From an uncultured Bacteroidota bacterium (GTDB lineage: Bacteria; Bacteroidota; Bacteroidia; Chitinophagales; Chitinophagaceae), in assembly GCA_903906365.1 (NCBI GenBank), contig CAIVKC010000046.1, positions 121,571 to 185,570 of the forward strand: 64,000 nt of DNA. The letters are read 5' to 3'. Each line of letters opens with the position of its first letter. The stretch's first letter is position 1. The notes under the pieces are model-generated. The model did not search any database and was not told the origin of the DNA. It worked only from the letters and a program-made list of their open reading frames with translations. The position numbers and the translations under genes were made by a program. Below are positions 35,149-45,190 of the stretch, one piece after another.

Positions 35149-35769
35149 ATGATCCATACCATGTCGGCATCCGCATTATTGCTGGGAAGAGACCAATTCG
35201 GTCATCCGGACAACAAAGGCAAACTCATGAGCGACCAGGAGGCCCTCAGGCTGCTGGAGGAATGGGTGGAAAATGACCGGCTTCGGTTGCACATGCGCCA
35301 GGTGGCAGCCGTCATGAAGGCCTGGGCCCTGGAAAAGGAGGGTGCCAGCGAACAGGTGGCCCGATGCTGGGAACAGGCCGGCTTGTTGCATGATGCGGAC
35401 TGGGAAAAATACCCGGACCGTCATTGCCGGGTGATCGTGGAGAAACTCGAGCAGTTGGAACTGGACCCGGATATGATCCATTGCATAGCCTCGCACGGAC
35501 CCCGCTACTTTGGCGTGGAACCTGTCAGCAGCATGGACCGCATGATTTACATGTTTGATGAACTCTCCGGTTTCATCCATGCGGCGGCCCTGATCCGTCC
35601 CACCCGCTATGAGGGCATGGACGTGAAGGGGATTCTCAAAAAACTAAAAACCCCCTCCTTTGCGGCGCAGGTTTCCAGGGAAGATATCCAGGATGCCCTT
35701 TCCCGCATCCCCTATCCGCTCGAAGAGATCATCGCATTCATCATCGGGCACCAGGCCGGCGTGCAATAA
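35149..35769 (+). CDS. HD-domain protein (putative phosphohydrolase)
   Basis: A 206-residue protein of the HD superfamily, metal-dependent enzymes that usually cleave phosphate esters of nucleotides. The metal site is recognisable as LRLHMRQVA (first His, about residue 48), LLHDADWEKYP (the HD pair, about 83-84), then HCIASHG (His-Gly) and the later MFDELSGFIHAAALIRP, where the Asp is the last ligand. The DELSGFI.A.AL.RP block and the EALRLLEEWV start mark a subgroup common in Bacteroidota and Firmicutes. The substrate is unknown. A second ATG at 35161 (MSASALL) is an equally possible start. It converges on the large repeat lipoprotein gene with 12 bp between stops. Confidence 0.85.
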   Translation: MIHTMSASALLLGRDQFGHPDNKGKLMSDQEALRLLEEWVENDRLRLHMRQVAAVMKAWALEKEGASEQVARCWEQAGLLHDADWEKYPDRHCRVIVEKLEQLELDPDMIHCIASHGPRYFGVEPVSSMDRMIYMFDELSGFIHAAALIRPTRYEGMDVKGILKKLKTPSFAAQVSREDIQDALSRIPYPLEEIIAFIIGHQAGVQ

Positions 35770-35781
35770 GCTTCCGCCCGG

Positions 35782-38700
35782 TTACCTTTGCTGCGCGCCC
35801 TGGCCAAATAGGTATAGGTTGGCATTGTTCACGGAAACCAGGATTTCGCGTTTTCCGCCTGCCAGGTGAAACAGGGCCGCATCGCGCGCTTCCCCGCGCA
35901 GGAACAGCCCGCTTTGCATTGGTTCCACATAATGCAGCCGGTGGCCACTGTCAGACAGAAAGGTCGTTCCGTAATTGGCATCAAATCGGCCCGTCTGCGG
36001 CTTGACCCCGAAGAAGTTGCCGGCCAAAAACAGGTCGGCCAGCCCGTCGCCGTTGAGGTCGGAGGCCAGGATGGTAAACACCGGCGACATCTGGGCCCGT
36101 ATGCCCAGGGGCTGCATGATAAAATGTCCCTTCCCGTCATTGAGGAACAGGCAGGTCTGGGCCTGCTCGACTCTCAGCACCGAAGCATGGGAAAGCTGTT
36201 GGGGGGTAAAAATGTCCTCTATGCCCTTACCGGCATAGGCGTCAAAACGCAGGAATTTCTTTTTCAGCCCCGGCATCTCGGCTTCCATTTCCCCTTTCAG
36301 GAAAAAAGGATAGGCCCTGCCGTCGGTCTTATAATAGACGGGTATGCATTCTGTCTGCCCGTTTTTATCAAAATCCTCCACATATAGCCTGGCCGGGTGG
36401 GCCGTGTCAGCGCGGATCCGTGAATTAAGCCCGAAGTTGCCGGCCACCAGGTCCGGGTAGCCGTCCCCGTTGATATCAGCAACGGTCAGGCAATTCCACC
36501 AGCCGGAAGAATGAGCTATTTCCGCATCCTTTTCCAGCCGGCCGTTGCGGTACCGGAGTACCGTGACACTCATCCAGTCGCCAACCACCACCAGCTCATT
36601 GTGGCCGTCCCCGTCGATATCCGCCCAACGGGCGTCGGTAACCATGCCCAGGTGCAACAGGTCCGGGGCCACTGTAGGGGTGACGTCGCTGAAATGCCCG
36701 CGGCCGTCGTTGTGCAGCAGTATGCTGGAAGGGATCAGCCCGTAGCTGCCGGGGATACTCCGCCCGCCGATAAAGAGGTCGGGGCGCCCGTCTCCGTCAA
36801 AATCCCCCGCTCTAACGCAGGACGCATTGACCGAGATCCGTGGCCATCCCTCAGAGGCCCGGCTGAAATGGCCCTTTCCATCGTTGAGGTAAAGCCTGCA
36901 TTCCAGGTAGGGAGATCCTTCCCGGGCCTGGTTACCGCCGGAAGCGGCCACCAGGTCGAGGTCACCATCCCCGTCGGCATCAAAAAAGACGGCCCCGGTA
37001 TTTTCAAAATATTTATCCGCAATAAAGGCTTCCTGCGGTTGTTGGCGGAAATGACCGCCGCGTTCCTGGACAAAGAGTTTGGCCGTGTCCCCGCTTGCGC
37101 TTCCCATGAAAAAATCCTCGAGCCCGTCTCCGTTCACGTCTCCCACCGCGAGTTTGGGGCCTTCGGTGGAGAGCATTTTGGGTATGAGTTTTTCGGCATT
37201 GAAATCTATGAAGTCGTTTTCGCGGTGCCGGATATTGCCATTGAAATGGGAGCGGGTGATATCGGTATAGAGCGCTTTGACCGAAGGCGGGGCCTCCGGC
37301 CTGCCGGGCAGGGCATCCCCTTCATTCAGGGTCAGGGTGCGGTCGGTGGCCGGGTTCCTGATTACCTGGTATCGTTCCCCTTTCCAGCAGATAACCAGGC
37401 TGTCCACCCGGGCGGAGTCCCCCAGACCAAAATGAAGTACGGGATCCATGCTGCTTTCAAAGCCACGGCCCGGCATCTGCTCCAGGACCTGTTTATTGCC
37501 GCCGGCATAGAGGGTGACCCGGGCACCCAGCCCATAGGTATTGGGGGCCCTGCCCGCCGGTTTGATATTGAGGAAATGGTGGTGCATTTTTTCGGAACTC
37601 ATGTTGCGGTACAGGAAGGCCTCCATGTTCTCATTGTTGATGACCAGGTCCAGGTCACCGTCCCCGTCCAGGTCGCCATAGGCAGCCCCGTTGGAAAAAC
37701 TAGGCAGCCCAAAACCCAGCGAGTCCGCCCGGTTTTTGAACATCAGGTTGCGCTGGTTGACAAAAGCGTAATTGGGTATGGGTACGGAAGGCATTTTGGA
37801 CAGCAGGTTTTTATAATCCAGCCCTTTTTCACGCACCTGGTTCATCATTTCCTGGCTGCCGAAGAATTCCAAAAAATCCTGGTCGGTCAGGTCACGGCTG
37901 ATGCCGTTGCAGACGTAGAGGTCCTTCCAGCCGTCGTTATCAAAATCAAAACTCAGAGCCCCCCAGCTCCAGCCGGTGGCATCGACCCCGGCCAGCTGGG
38001 CGATTTCACTGAAAGTGCCGTCGTGGTTGTTGAGCTGCAGGCAGTTGCTGGTTACCTGGTAATGAAAATCAAGATCCTTACGCTGGCGGAGCACTTCGAA
38101 CTCATCGAATTTCATGGTCGTCTTGAGCCTGAAATCGCTTTCCGGGAGCATTTCCGTGGTGAAGATGTCCAGGTAACCATCGTTGTTGATATCGGCCATG
38201 TCCGAGCCCATGGAACCCTGGCTGATATGGCCCATGGCATCGTTGATGACCTCCCGGAAGGTCCCATCATGCTGGTTGATATAGAGGTAATCCCTTTCGA
38301 AAAAATCATTGGATACGTAGAGATCCTCCCATCCGTCGTTGTTCACATCCCCGACGGTCACCCCCAGCCCGAACCCGATTTCCGAAGAATAAATACCCGC
38401 CTGGGCACTGACATCCGTAAAATGGCCATTGTCATTGCGGTAGAGGCGGTCCCCGTTGACCGGGTCCCTCACACCGCGCAGGTTGCTGTTGTAACCAAAG
38501 CTTTCTACCGACCGGTTGGAATTGTTGAGCACAAAACAGTCCAGGTCGCCGTCGTGGTCATAATCAAAGAAGATGGCCTGGGTGGATTCCCCCCGGTCGT
38601 CGAGCCCATAGGCATGGGCCTCTTCCTTAAAGGTGCCGTCATGCTGGTTGATATAGAGTTCATTGGCCCGGTCGTCCCCCGGGATTTCGCCGCTGTTGCA

Positions 38701-39132
38701 AACATAGATATCCAGCCAGCCATCCCCGTTGATGTCAACCATCGTCACCCCTGTGTGCCAGTGATGGCTGCTTTGCAGGCCCGCCCCTGCCGTGACGTCC
38801 TGGAAATGCCAGTCCCCGCGGTTGAGGTAGAGTTTGTTTTCATGCTGGTTGGAGGTGAAAAAAATATCGGGCCGGCCGTCATGGTCGATGTCTCCGATGG
38901 CCACGCCGGCGCCATTGTAAAAATTACGGTACCTGAAAATGTTGAAGTCTTTGGCATCCTCCACCCTGTTGACAAAATCGATGCCCGTACGGGAGGAAGG
39001 CTGCAGCTGAAACAGGGTATCTTTGGCCTGCGGGACTGCAGGGGAATGACAGGAAAAAAAGGCCGGGAAAAAACTCAAGGAGAGTGCTGGTAAAGCGAAT
39101 CGCCGGATGATCTGGGTAAAATGCAGGGACAC
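35782..39132 (-). CDS. Large FG-GAP/VCBS repeat lipoprotein with central ASPIC/UnbV domain (paralogue 1)
   Basis: A 1116-residue lipoprotein; the signal peptide ends in AFFSC with Cys28 as the lipid site. Seven calcium-loop repeats of the form DxDxDGxxD occur at about 81, 133, 190, 262, 314, 396 and 487, suggesting a seven-bladed propeller. A conserved helical insert lies between the sixth and seventh (about 410-480, NGISRDLTDQDF). Residues 525-605 form the ASPIC/UnbV domain (GLGARVTLYAGG, FGLGDSARVDSLVICWKG). Six more loops follow. The start codon is GTG; no in-frame ATG precedes the signal peptide. Related proteins are common beside SusCD systems in this phylum. A role in binding ligands or partner proteins at the surface is inferred. 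Confidence 0.88.
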   Translation of the reverse strand: MSLHFTQIIRRFALPALSLSFFPAFFSCHSPAVPQAKDTLFQLQPSSRTGIDFVNRVEDAKDFNIFRYRNFYNGAGVAIGDIDHDGRPDIFFTSNQHENKLYLNRGDWHFQDVTAGAGLQSSHHWHTGVTMVDINGDGWLDIYVCNSGEIPGDDRANELYINQHDGTFKEEAHAYGLDDRGESTQAIFFDYDHDGDLDCFVLNNSNRSVESFGYNSNLRGVRDPVNGDRLYRNDNGHFTDVSAQAGIYSSEIGFGLGVTVGDVNNDGWEDLYVSNDFFERDYLYINQHDGTFREVINDAMGHISQGSMGSDMADINNDGYLDIFTTEMLPESDFRLKTTMKFDEFEVLRQRKDLDFHYQVTSNCLQLNNHDGTFSEIAQLAGVDATGWSWGALSFDFDNDGWKDLYVCNGISRDLTDQDFLEFFGSQEMMNQVREKGLDYKNLLSKMPSVPIPNYAFVNQRNLMFKNRADSLGFGLPSFSNGAAYGDLDGDGDLDLVINNENMEAFLYRNMSSEKMHHHFLNIKPAGRAPNTYGLGARVTLYAGGNKQVLEQMPGRGFESSMDPVLHFGLGDSARVDSLVICWKGERYQVIRNPATDRTLTLNEGDALPGRPEAPPSVKALYTDITRSHFNGNIRHRENDFIDFNAEKLIPKMLSTEGPKLAVGDVNGDGLEDFFMGSASGDTAKLFVQERGGHFRQQPQEAFIADKYFENTGAVFFDADGDGDLDLVAASGGNQAREGSPYLECRLYLNDGKGHFSRASEGWPRISVNASCVRAGDFDGDGRPDLFIGGRSIPGSYGLIPSSILLHNDGRGHFSDVTPTVAPDLLHLGMVTDARWADIDGDGHNELVVVGDWMSVTVLRYRNGRLEKDAEIAHSSGWWNCLTVADINGDGYPDLVAGNFGLNSRIRADTAHPARLYVEDFDKNGQTECIPVYYKTDGRAYPFFLKGEMEAEMPGLKKKFLRFDAYAGKGIEDIFTPQQLSHASVLRVEQAQTCLFLNDGKGHFIMQPLGIRAQMSPVFTILASDLNGDGLADLFLAGNFFGVKPQTGRFDANYGTTFLSDSGHRLHYVEPMQSGLFLRGEARDAALFHLAGGKREILVSVNNANLYLFGQGAQQR

Positions 39133-39311
39133 TTTTTAAAAGAATGGTTTTCGTGATTTACTGGCAAGCAGGCCGCAGGGTCTGTTTTTTCCGGAATCTG
39201 GCAACCCTGCACCGGGCAAAGTTACCTGTAAATTCCGGTGTCAAAAAATTTGCCTCCCCATTATGACGCGGGATTGTTTATTTTGCAAACCCCTCAGATG
39301 GGAATCTCTAT

Positions 39312-40265
39312 ATGAAAAAGTGGTTTGCAGGCATCCTCGCTTTGTTATTGCTGGCCCTGGCGGGCATCTATTTACTGATCCCCTCCCCGCTGCACATCGT
39401 GCGGATCGCTTCGCTGAAGTGTACGACCGGGGGAGCCTTCCGTGTCCTCTCCGATACCGGCCACTGGAAAAAATGGTGGCCCTGCCAGCAACCGGACTGC
39501 CACTGCCCGTCCATGGACAGCGGCGGATATGTGCAGGGCGGTCTGCTTTACCATCTGAGCGGAAAATCAAACAGCACCCTGCAGGTGGGCATCCGGGAAG
39601 GCAACACGGAGCTGGAGACCCTTGTGAGTTTCATATCACTGGGCCCCGATTCGGTCGCCCTGGACTGGAGCGGCAGCCTCCCGGCCGGCAAGGGCCCGCT
39701 GGCACGCCTGAGCAGCTACCGCCGGGCGCTGCGCCTGGCAGACAACATAAGTTCCCTGATCGGATACCTTCGTCCCTATCTGGAAAACCCGGAACATATT
39801 TATGGGATGCCCATCAGCCTGTCCTCCATCAGCGATACCCTGCTATACGCCACGCGCAAACAGACGGATACCTTCCCTTCCACCACCGATATTTACGGGA
39901 TGGTCTCCGCCATCAAAGCATATACCAGCAGCCAGGGGGCAAAAATAACGGGGCAGCCCATGTTAAATATTACAAAAATAATGAATGCCAAATACCAGGT
40001 GATGGTAGCCCTTCCGGTTGACCGTACCATCAGGGGCAACGGGGAAATTTTTGAACGTAAAATGATACCGGGGAATTTTATGGTGGCCTATGTTAAGGGG
40101 GGGGCCTATTCAGTAAATCAGGCCATGGAACAGATGCAGCTTTACTTTGATGACTACCGGAAAGTGTCGATGGCCATCCCATTTCAGTCCCTGGTTACCG
40201 ACCGGTTGGAGCAGCCCGATACCTCGCGCTGGGTCACCAAGATTTATGCACCGGTTTTTAGGTGA
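39312..40265 (+). CDS. Membrane-anchored GyrI-like (effector-binding) protein
   Basis: A 317-residue protein with an N-terminal membrane helix (about 5-24). The next 140 residues resemble an SRPBCC/START-like ligand pocket (AFRVLSDTGHWKKWWP near 42-57). The C-terminal half (about 175-315) looks like a GyrI-like effector-binding domain: IYGMVSAIKAYTSSQG, YQVMVALPVD, then MIPGNFMVAYVKGGAYSVNQAMEQM. No DNA-binding domain is present, so it is not a regulator by itself. Such anchored ligand-binding proteins are frequent in Bacteroidota, but their ligand is unknown. It stands alone between two surface loci, and ATG 39312 directly precedes the anchor. Confidence 0.65.
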   Translation: MKKWFAGILALLLLALAGIYLLIPSPLHIVRIASLKCTTGGAFRVLSDTGHWKKWWPCQQPDCHCPSMDSGGYVQGGLLYHLSGKSNSTLQVGIREGNTELETLVSFISLGPDSVALDWSGSLPAGKGPLARLSSYRRALRLADNISSLIGYLRPYLENPEHIYGMPISLSSISDTLLYATRKQTDTFPSTTDIYGMVSAIKAYTSSQGAKITGQPMLNITKIMNAKYQVMVALPVDRTIRGNGEIFERKMIPGNFMVAYVKGGAYSVNQAMEQMQLYFDDYRKVSMAIPFQSLVTDRLEQPDTSRWVTKIYAPVFR

Positions 40266-40395
40266 TTTTGACCGGATTTAATTGTCCGGCTAGCCGCTGT
40301 TTCGTAATTTCATCCACTGATTGCCAGGCCATGGGTGATAGATTGGCCGCAAGCTTGCCAATATTGGTACTTCGACCAAAATTCTGCCTTCGCCG

Positions 40396-41130
40396 ATGAA
40401 ATATCTTCCGTTTTGTATTTTTTCCATCCTCTTGCTTTGTGCCGTCTGTAAGCGGATCTATGCCCAGCCCTCCGGGCCGGACACGGCCAGTTCAGGTCAG
40501 CCGGCCACCTATCTGTACTCCCTGTACAGCAGGGAGCTGGCAGGCAGCCTGCGCATCTATAACGGTGACCAGTATATCCCATACGGCAAAAAAACCAAGA
40601 ACGCCCCTTTTTATGCCTCAGACAGCCTGCTGCAGGGCGATGTGTTTTACGACGGTACCCTTTACCGTGAAATAGGCCTGCTCTATGACCAGGTCAGCGA
40701 TGACATCATCATCAATAACCCCGACAATTCCGGAAAAATAAAACTGGTGGGCGACAAGATCAGGTATTTCAAACTGCAGGGGCATTTGTTTGTAAGGCTG
40801 AACCCCGATTCCCAAGGGATGAAAATGGATGGATTTTATGACTGGACCTATTCGGGCAGGGTCAATGTGTTTGTGAAGCGTGAAAAAAAAATGGAGTTTG
40901 CCGCCAGGGCCGAAGATGATGTGCCCCGCTACGTGGAATACAAGCATTACTTTATCGGAATGGGTGCCCGGTATTATCCGGTCAGCAGCGAAAAATCACT
41001 GCTGGACCTGTTATCGGACCATAAGAGCCTCCTGAAAAAATACCTCCGGTCCTCCGGCCTGAAGTTCCGCAAAAAACCAGAGGAAACCATCAACGCAGCA
41101 GCCTCCTATTATTCGCAATTAAAAAACTAA
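40396..41130 (+). CDS. Exported protein of unknown function, first gene of the receptor set
   Basis: A 244-residue protein with a signal peptide (hydrophobic about 8-20, cut near IYAQ). The mature part is rich in Tyr, Asp and Lys, with strand-like stretches such as DVFYDGTLYREIGLLYDQVS and DIIINNPDNSGKIKLVGDKI. The final 70 residues are basic and end DLLSDHKSLLKKYLR...YYSQLKN. No family is recognised with confidence. Its stop codon is 1 bp from the start of the TonB-dependent receptor gene, so co-translation and a shared function with that receptor are very likely. It may bind or deliver the ligand in the periplasm or at the surface. Confidence 0.72.
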   Translation: MKYLPFCIFSILLLCAVCKRIYAQPSGPDTASSGQPATYLYSLYSRELAGSLRIYNGDQYIPYGKKTKNAPFYASDSLLQGDVFYDGTLYREIGLLYDQVSDDIIINNPDNSGKIKLVGDKIRYFKLQGHLFVRLNPDSQGMKMDGFYDWTYSGRVNVFVKREKKMEFAARAEDDVPRYVEYKHYFIGMGARYYPVSSEKSLLDLLSDHKSLLKKYLRSSGLKFRKKPEETINAAASYYSQLKN

Positions 41131-41131
41131 C

Positions 41132-43918
41132 ATGCGCCACCCGCACCTCCTTTGGCTGATATGTTGCCTGTTGCTGACGGCTGTTTGGCAAACGGCCCCC
41201 GGGCAGCGCCCCGCAGAGATCAGTGGTGATTTTGAAGGGTATTCCTTTTCCAGGCTGGTAGAGCAGATCGAGGCCCGGACCCCCTACCGCTTCTTCTATG
41301 ACTCTACGCAGACCGACAGCCTGGTCATCCATGTCAGTGGCAGCCACCTGCTGATCCGGGATCTGCTTGACCTTGTCTTCAGGCAAACGGACTTCCACTA
41401 CGCCATTGACCCCGAGGGGCGGATATTCGTTATCAGGAAATTTCCGATCCAGTCCTCCCTTCCGCCGCATTATTTCGACCCCGGCAACCCTTCCCGGGCA
41501 CCGGGCGGCCTGCCGGAGGAATTGAACGGACCCGAGGATGCGGGTCCGGTGAAGGACCGTTTGAAAGTATCCCCGGAAAACAAACTCTTTGACATCGGCA
41601 GCCCCACGGCCAGGCAGGCAGGTAACCGGGCTGTCATTGCCGGTTACCTGCGGGATGTCAAAAGCGGGGAACCCATCATTGGGGCCACCGTATATGTGGA
41701 TAGCCCTGCGGTCATCGCTACCACCGACCAGTTTGGTTATTATTCGCTGAGTCTGCCCAGGGGAAAGCATCTCATCAAAATAAGCGCCTTTGGCATGAAG
41801 CCAACCCGCCGGCAGGTCATACTGCACAGTGACGGCAAGCTCAATATTGAGCTGCAGGAATATGTAGCGAGCCTGAAGGCGGTGGTGGTCACTGCCAAAA
41901 AGGGATCCGGCCCACGAAGCATCCAGATGGGTGTCAACCGGCTCACCATCAAGACCATCAAACAGGTTCCTGTGGTTTTCGGGGAGGCAGACGTGCTCAA
42001 AGTGGTGCTGACCCTGCCGGGTGTCACCTCCGTGGGAGAATCCAGTAACGGGTTTAACGTACGGGGGGGGTCCACCGACCAGAACCTGATCCTGTTCAAT
42101 GATGCCACCATCTATAACCCAAGCCACCTGTTTGGTTTTTTCTCCGCCTTCAACCCCGATGTGGTCAAAGGCATCGAGCTCTATAAAAGTGCCATACCGG
42201 AAAAATACGGCGGCAGGCTCTCTTCGGTGCTGGATGTTTCCATCCGCGATGGCAATAACAAAAAGTGGTCGGGTTCGGCCGGCATCGGGCCGCTGACCAG
42301 TAAGATCACCCTGGAAGGCCCCATCAAAAAAGAAAAGACCTCGCTGATTGCGGCGGTGAGAACCACCTATTCCGACTGGCTGCTGAAGGCCATACCCGAC
42401 AATTCCTATTCGAAAAGCAGCGCCAATTTCTATGATGTCAATTTCCACCTCACCCATATTGCCAATGCCAGGAACACCCTTTATCTGACGGGCTACATGA
42501 GCCAGGACCGCTTCAACCTGAACAACGACACCACGTACAAATACGCCAACAAGAACCTCAACCTCAAATGGAAGCATATCTTCAACAACAGCCTGTTTGC
42601 CGTGCTGACGGCCGGGGTGGACCATTACCAGTATGCCGTTTCCAGCACGCAGAACCCCGTCAATGCCTACCAGCTGGGCTTTGATATCAGCCAGCTCTAT
42701 GTAAGGGCCGACTTCAGCTACGCTCCGTCCAACCGGCACACTTTCTCCTATGGGCTCAATACCATGCGCTATCAGCTGAACCCCGGCTCCTTTAACCCCA
42801 TCGGGCCCCGGTCGCTGATCGTGCAAAATACGGTGCCCACCGAACAGGCCCTGGAATCGGCCCTCTACCTGGGAGACCAGTATTCGGTCAGCAGCAACCT
42901 GTCGGTGAATGCCGGGATCCGCTATTCGCTGTTCAATTACCTGGGTCCGCATGATGTATATAATTACAGCCCGGGTCTTCCCCGCGAAACGGTCACCCTC
43001 CAGGATACCAGTCATTACCCGGGTGGCAAGGCCATCAAAACATACCATGGGCCGGAATTCAGGTTTTCCATGCGATACACCCTTTCCGACAACGCTTCCC
43101 TGAAGTTCTCCTTCAATACCCTGCAGCAGTACATACACCTGCTCTCCAATACCACCACCATTTCCCCGACCGATATCTGGAAACTGAGCGATCCCCATAT
43201 CGCCCCCCAGCAGGGCAACCAGCTGTCGCTGGGCTATTATCATAATTTCAGGTCCAATATGTTTGAAACCTCTGTGGAAGTCTATTATAAACAACTGCAC
43301 AACTACCTGGATTATAAAAGCGGGGCTTCCCTGGTGCTCAACCACCACATTGAAACGGATGTATTCACCACCCGGGGCAAGGCTTACGGCATCGAACTGC
43401 TCGTCAAAAAAACAGCCGGCAAGGTCAACGGCTGGTTAAGCTATACGTTTTCCCGGACCTTCCTGAAGCAGGATGATCCGCTGGCGGGGGAACTCATCAA
43501 CGGAGGCCGCTACTACCCGGCCAGTTTTGACAAGCCCCATAACCTGAATTTCATCGGCAACTACCGGTTTTCGCACCGTTACAGCCTTTCGGTCAACCTG
43601 ATCTATTCCACCGGACGGCCCATCACCATCCCGATTGCCGTATATAATGTCGGAGGATCGTCCACCCTGTATTATTCCGAACGGAACCAGTACCGAATCC
43701 CGGATTATTTCCGGTCGGATATCTCCGTCAACCTGGATGGCAACCATAGGGTCAAACAAAAAACGCATAATTCCTGGTCGGCCGGAATCTATAATGTTAC
43801 CGGGAGACAGAATGCCTACTCGGTTTATTTTATCCAGGAGAACGGCAAAGTAAAGGGCTACCAGCTATCCATATTCGGAACGCTGATTCCCTTTGTAACC
43901 TATAACATCAAATTTTAA
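41132..43918 (+). CDS. TonB-dependent receptor with N-terminal STN domain
   Basis: A 928-residue outer-membrane receptor. After the signal peptide (about 1-24) comes an STN (secretin/TonB short N-terminal) domain at 30-108 (FEGYSFSRLVEQIEARTPYR). A carboxypeptidase-regulatory-like beta sandwich follows at about 168-250 (IAGYLRDVKSGEPIIGATVYV). The plug is at about 268-385 (VLTLPGVTSVGESSNGFNVRGG) and a 22-strand barrel ends in the aromatic terminus YNIKF. STN domains often signal to an anti-sigma factor, but no FecR/sigma-factor pair is in the window. The next gene encodes a DUF4249 lipoprotein, a recurrent partner of receptors of this type. The substrate is unknown. Confidence 0.9.
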   Translation: MRHPHLLWLICCLLLTAVWQTAPGQRPAEISGDFEGYSFSRLVEQIEARTPYRFFYDSTQTDSLVIHVSGSHLLIRDLLDLVFRQTDFHYAIDPEGRIFVIRKFPIQSSLPPHYFDPGNPSRAPGGLPEELNGPEDAGPVKDRLKVSPENKLFDIGSPTARQAGNRAVIAGYLRDVKSGEPIIGATVYVDSPAVIATTDQFGYYSLSLPRGKHLIKISAFGMKPTRRQVILHSDGKLNIELQEYVASLKAVVVTAKKGSGPRSIQMGVNRLTIKTIKQVPVVFGEADVLKVVLTLPGVTSVGESSNGFNVRGGSTDQNLILFNDATIYNPSHLFGFFSAFNPDVVKGIELYKSAIPEKYGGRLSSVLDVSIRDGNNKKWSGSAGIGPLTSKITLEGPIKKEKTSLIAAVRTTYSDWLLKAIPDNSYSKSSANFYDVNFHLTHIANARNTLYLTGYMSQDRFNLNNDTTYKYANKNLNLKWKHIFNNSLFAVLTAGVDHYQYAVSSTQNPVNAYQLGFDISQLYVRADFSYAPSNRHTFSYGLNTMRYQLNPGSFNPIGPRSLIVQNTVPTEQALESALYLGDQYSVSSNLSVNAGIRYSLFNYLGPHDVYNYSPGLPRETVTLQDTSHYPGGKAIKTYHGPEFRFSMRYTLSDNASLKFSFNTLQQYIHLLSNTTTISPTDIWKLSDPHIAPQQGNQLSLGYYHNFRSNMFETSVEVYYKQLHNYLDYKSGASLVLNHHIETDVFTTRGKAYGIELLVKKTAGKVNGWLSYTFSRTFLKQDDPLAGELINGGRYYPASFDKPHNLNFIGNYRFSHRYSLSVNLIYSTGRPITIPIAVYNVGGSSTLYYSERNQYRIPDYFRSDISVNLDGNHRVKQKTHNSWSAGIYNVTGRQNAYSVYFIQENGKVKGYQLSIFGTLIPFVTYNIKF

Positions 43919-44024
43919 CGGGCCTGAAATGCCTTTTGCCGGAAAAACAGAAGCAGTGTAAACAACGATTTAATTAATCAGGGAGTCTCCGGAACTCCCG
44001 GATAAACCAACAAAGCAAAACCAG

Positions 44025-45173
44025 ATGCACATCCGTCTTTATCCATATGTCCTGCTGCTGATGTCGGGCCTGTACCTGTCCACCGGGTGTAAGAAGCCCT
44101 TCATGCCCCCGGCCATCAGCGCCCCTACCCATTTTTTGGTGGTGGACGGCTTTATCAATGCCGGTGCAGGCGGGGTAACCACCATATTGCTCAGCCGGAC
44201 CCGAAGCCTGGTGGATACCCTGCCCAACATACCGGAAACACATGCACAGGTTTCCATTGAGGACCAGGCCGGGGGCAGTTTCCCCCTGCAGGAACAGGGT
44301 ACCAACGGTACCTACCTCAGCCAGCCCCTGCAACTCAACCCGTCGGGGCAGTACCGGCTCGCCATCACCACCGCGGATGGCAGCAGCTACCAGTCCGATT
44401 TTGTTAACTGCAAACTGACCCCGCCCATCGACTCTGTCACCTGGCAGCAGCCGGGGGACCTCACCATTTCGGTGAGTACCCATGATCCCGCCAATTCCAC
44501 CCATTATTACCGCTGGGACTATAAGGAGACCTGGGAATACCATGCGCAGCTGGAAACGCCCTGGGGCCTTAAAAACGGAATCATTTTTGCCACCGATTCC
44601 ACCAACCAGACCTATAAATGCTGGTCGACGGTAGGCTCCAGCAACATCCTGCTCGGCAGCTCCTCTTCGTTGAGCCAGGACGTGATCTATGAGCTACCCA
44701 TCGAAGTGATTCCGCAAAATGACGAGCGGCTTGCCGTGCGCTACAGTATGCTTCTGGAGCAGTACGCCCTGACCCTGGATGCCTATAACTACTGGCAGAC
44801 GGTGCAGAAAAATTCCCAGCAGCTCGGCACCCTCTTTGACCTGCAGCCCTCCCAGGTCACGGGTAATATTCATGCCTTAAGCGGATCCGGCCAGCCGGTA
44901 ATTGGATATGTCAGCGCTTCTTCGGTGCAGCAGCAGCGGATTTTCATCTATGAGACGCAGCTGACAGGCTGGCTGGCCAATCCTTCGGGAGGATACGGCT
45001 GCCCCCTGTCGCAGACTCCGGTTGATCCGAACAATTTTACCATATTCACCGATACTGACCCCAATGATGCCCCCTATTATTTTATTACAGGCGGGCCGCT
45101 GGTGGTTTCCAAAAAACCATGCCTGGACTGCACCTATAACGGGGGGACCAATATCAAACCATCCTTTTGGTGA
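44025..45173 (+). CDS. DUF4249 domain-containing lipoprotein
   Basis: A 382-residue lipoprotein; the lipobox is LSTGC with Cys22. The mature start HFLVVDGFINAGAGGVTTILLSRT is the diagnostic opening of DUF4249, a domain almost confined to Bacteroidota and usually encoded next to a TonB-dependent receptor. The middle part contains beta-sandwich-like strands (AQVSIEDQAGGSFPLQEQG, GQYRLAITTADGSSYQSDFV). The C-terminus has three Cys (YGCPLSQT, KPCLDCTYNGG), an arrangement typical of the family. It lies between the receptor and the MG2-type gene with gaps of 106 and 17 bp. By analogy with SusD it may cap the receptor from outside; that is inference. Confidence 0.88.
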   Translation: MHIRLYPYVLLLMSGLYLSTGCKKPFMPPAISAPTHFLVVDGFINAGAGGVTTILLSRTRSLVDTLPNIPETHAQVSIEDQAGGSFPLQEQGTNGTYLSQPLQLNPSGQYRLAITTADGSSYQSDFVNCKLTPPIDSVTWQQPGDLTISVSTHDPANSTHYYRWDYKETWEYHAQLETPWGLKNGIIFATDSTNQTYKCWSTVGSSNILLGSSSSLSQDVIYELPIEVIPQNDERLAVRYSMLLEQYALTLDAYNYWQTVQKNSQQLGTLFDLQPSQVTGNIHALSGSGQPVIGYVSASSVQQQRIFIYETQLTGWLANPSGGYGCPLSQTPVDPNNFTIFTDTDPNDAPYYFITGGPLVVSKKPCLDCTYNGGTNIKPSFW

Positions 45174-45190
45174 GGAACAAAAAATCAACC

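Noticed and set aside
36511..39093. 860-codon open frame antisense to repeat lipoprotein 1
   Set aside because: It mirrors the repeat gene and follows from the regular GAC/GTC-rich calcium loops. Similar frames lie opposite the other two paralogues. No signal peptide, domain or upstream signal is visible.
41090..43348. 752-codon open frame antisense to the STN receptor
   Set aside because: The plus strand carries a complete receptor with signal peptide, STN, plug and barrel. The antisense product has no recognisable domain.
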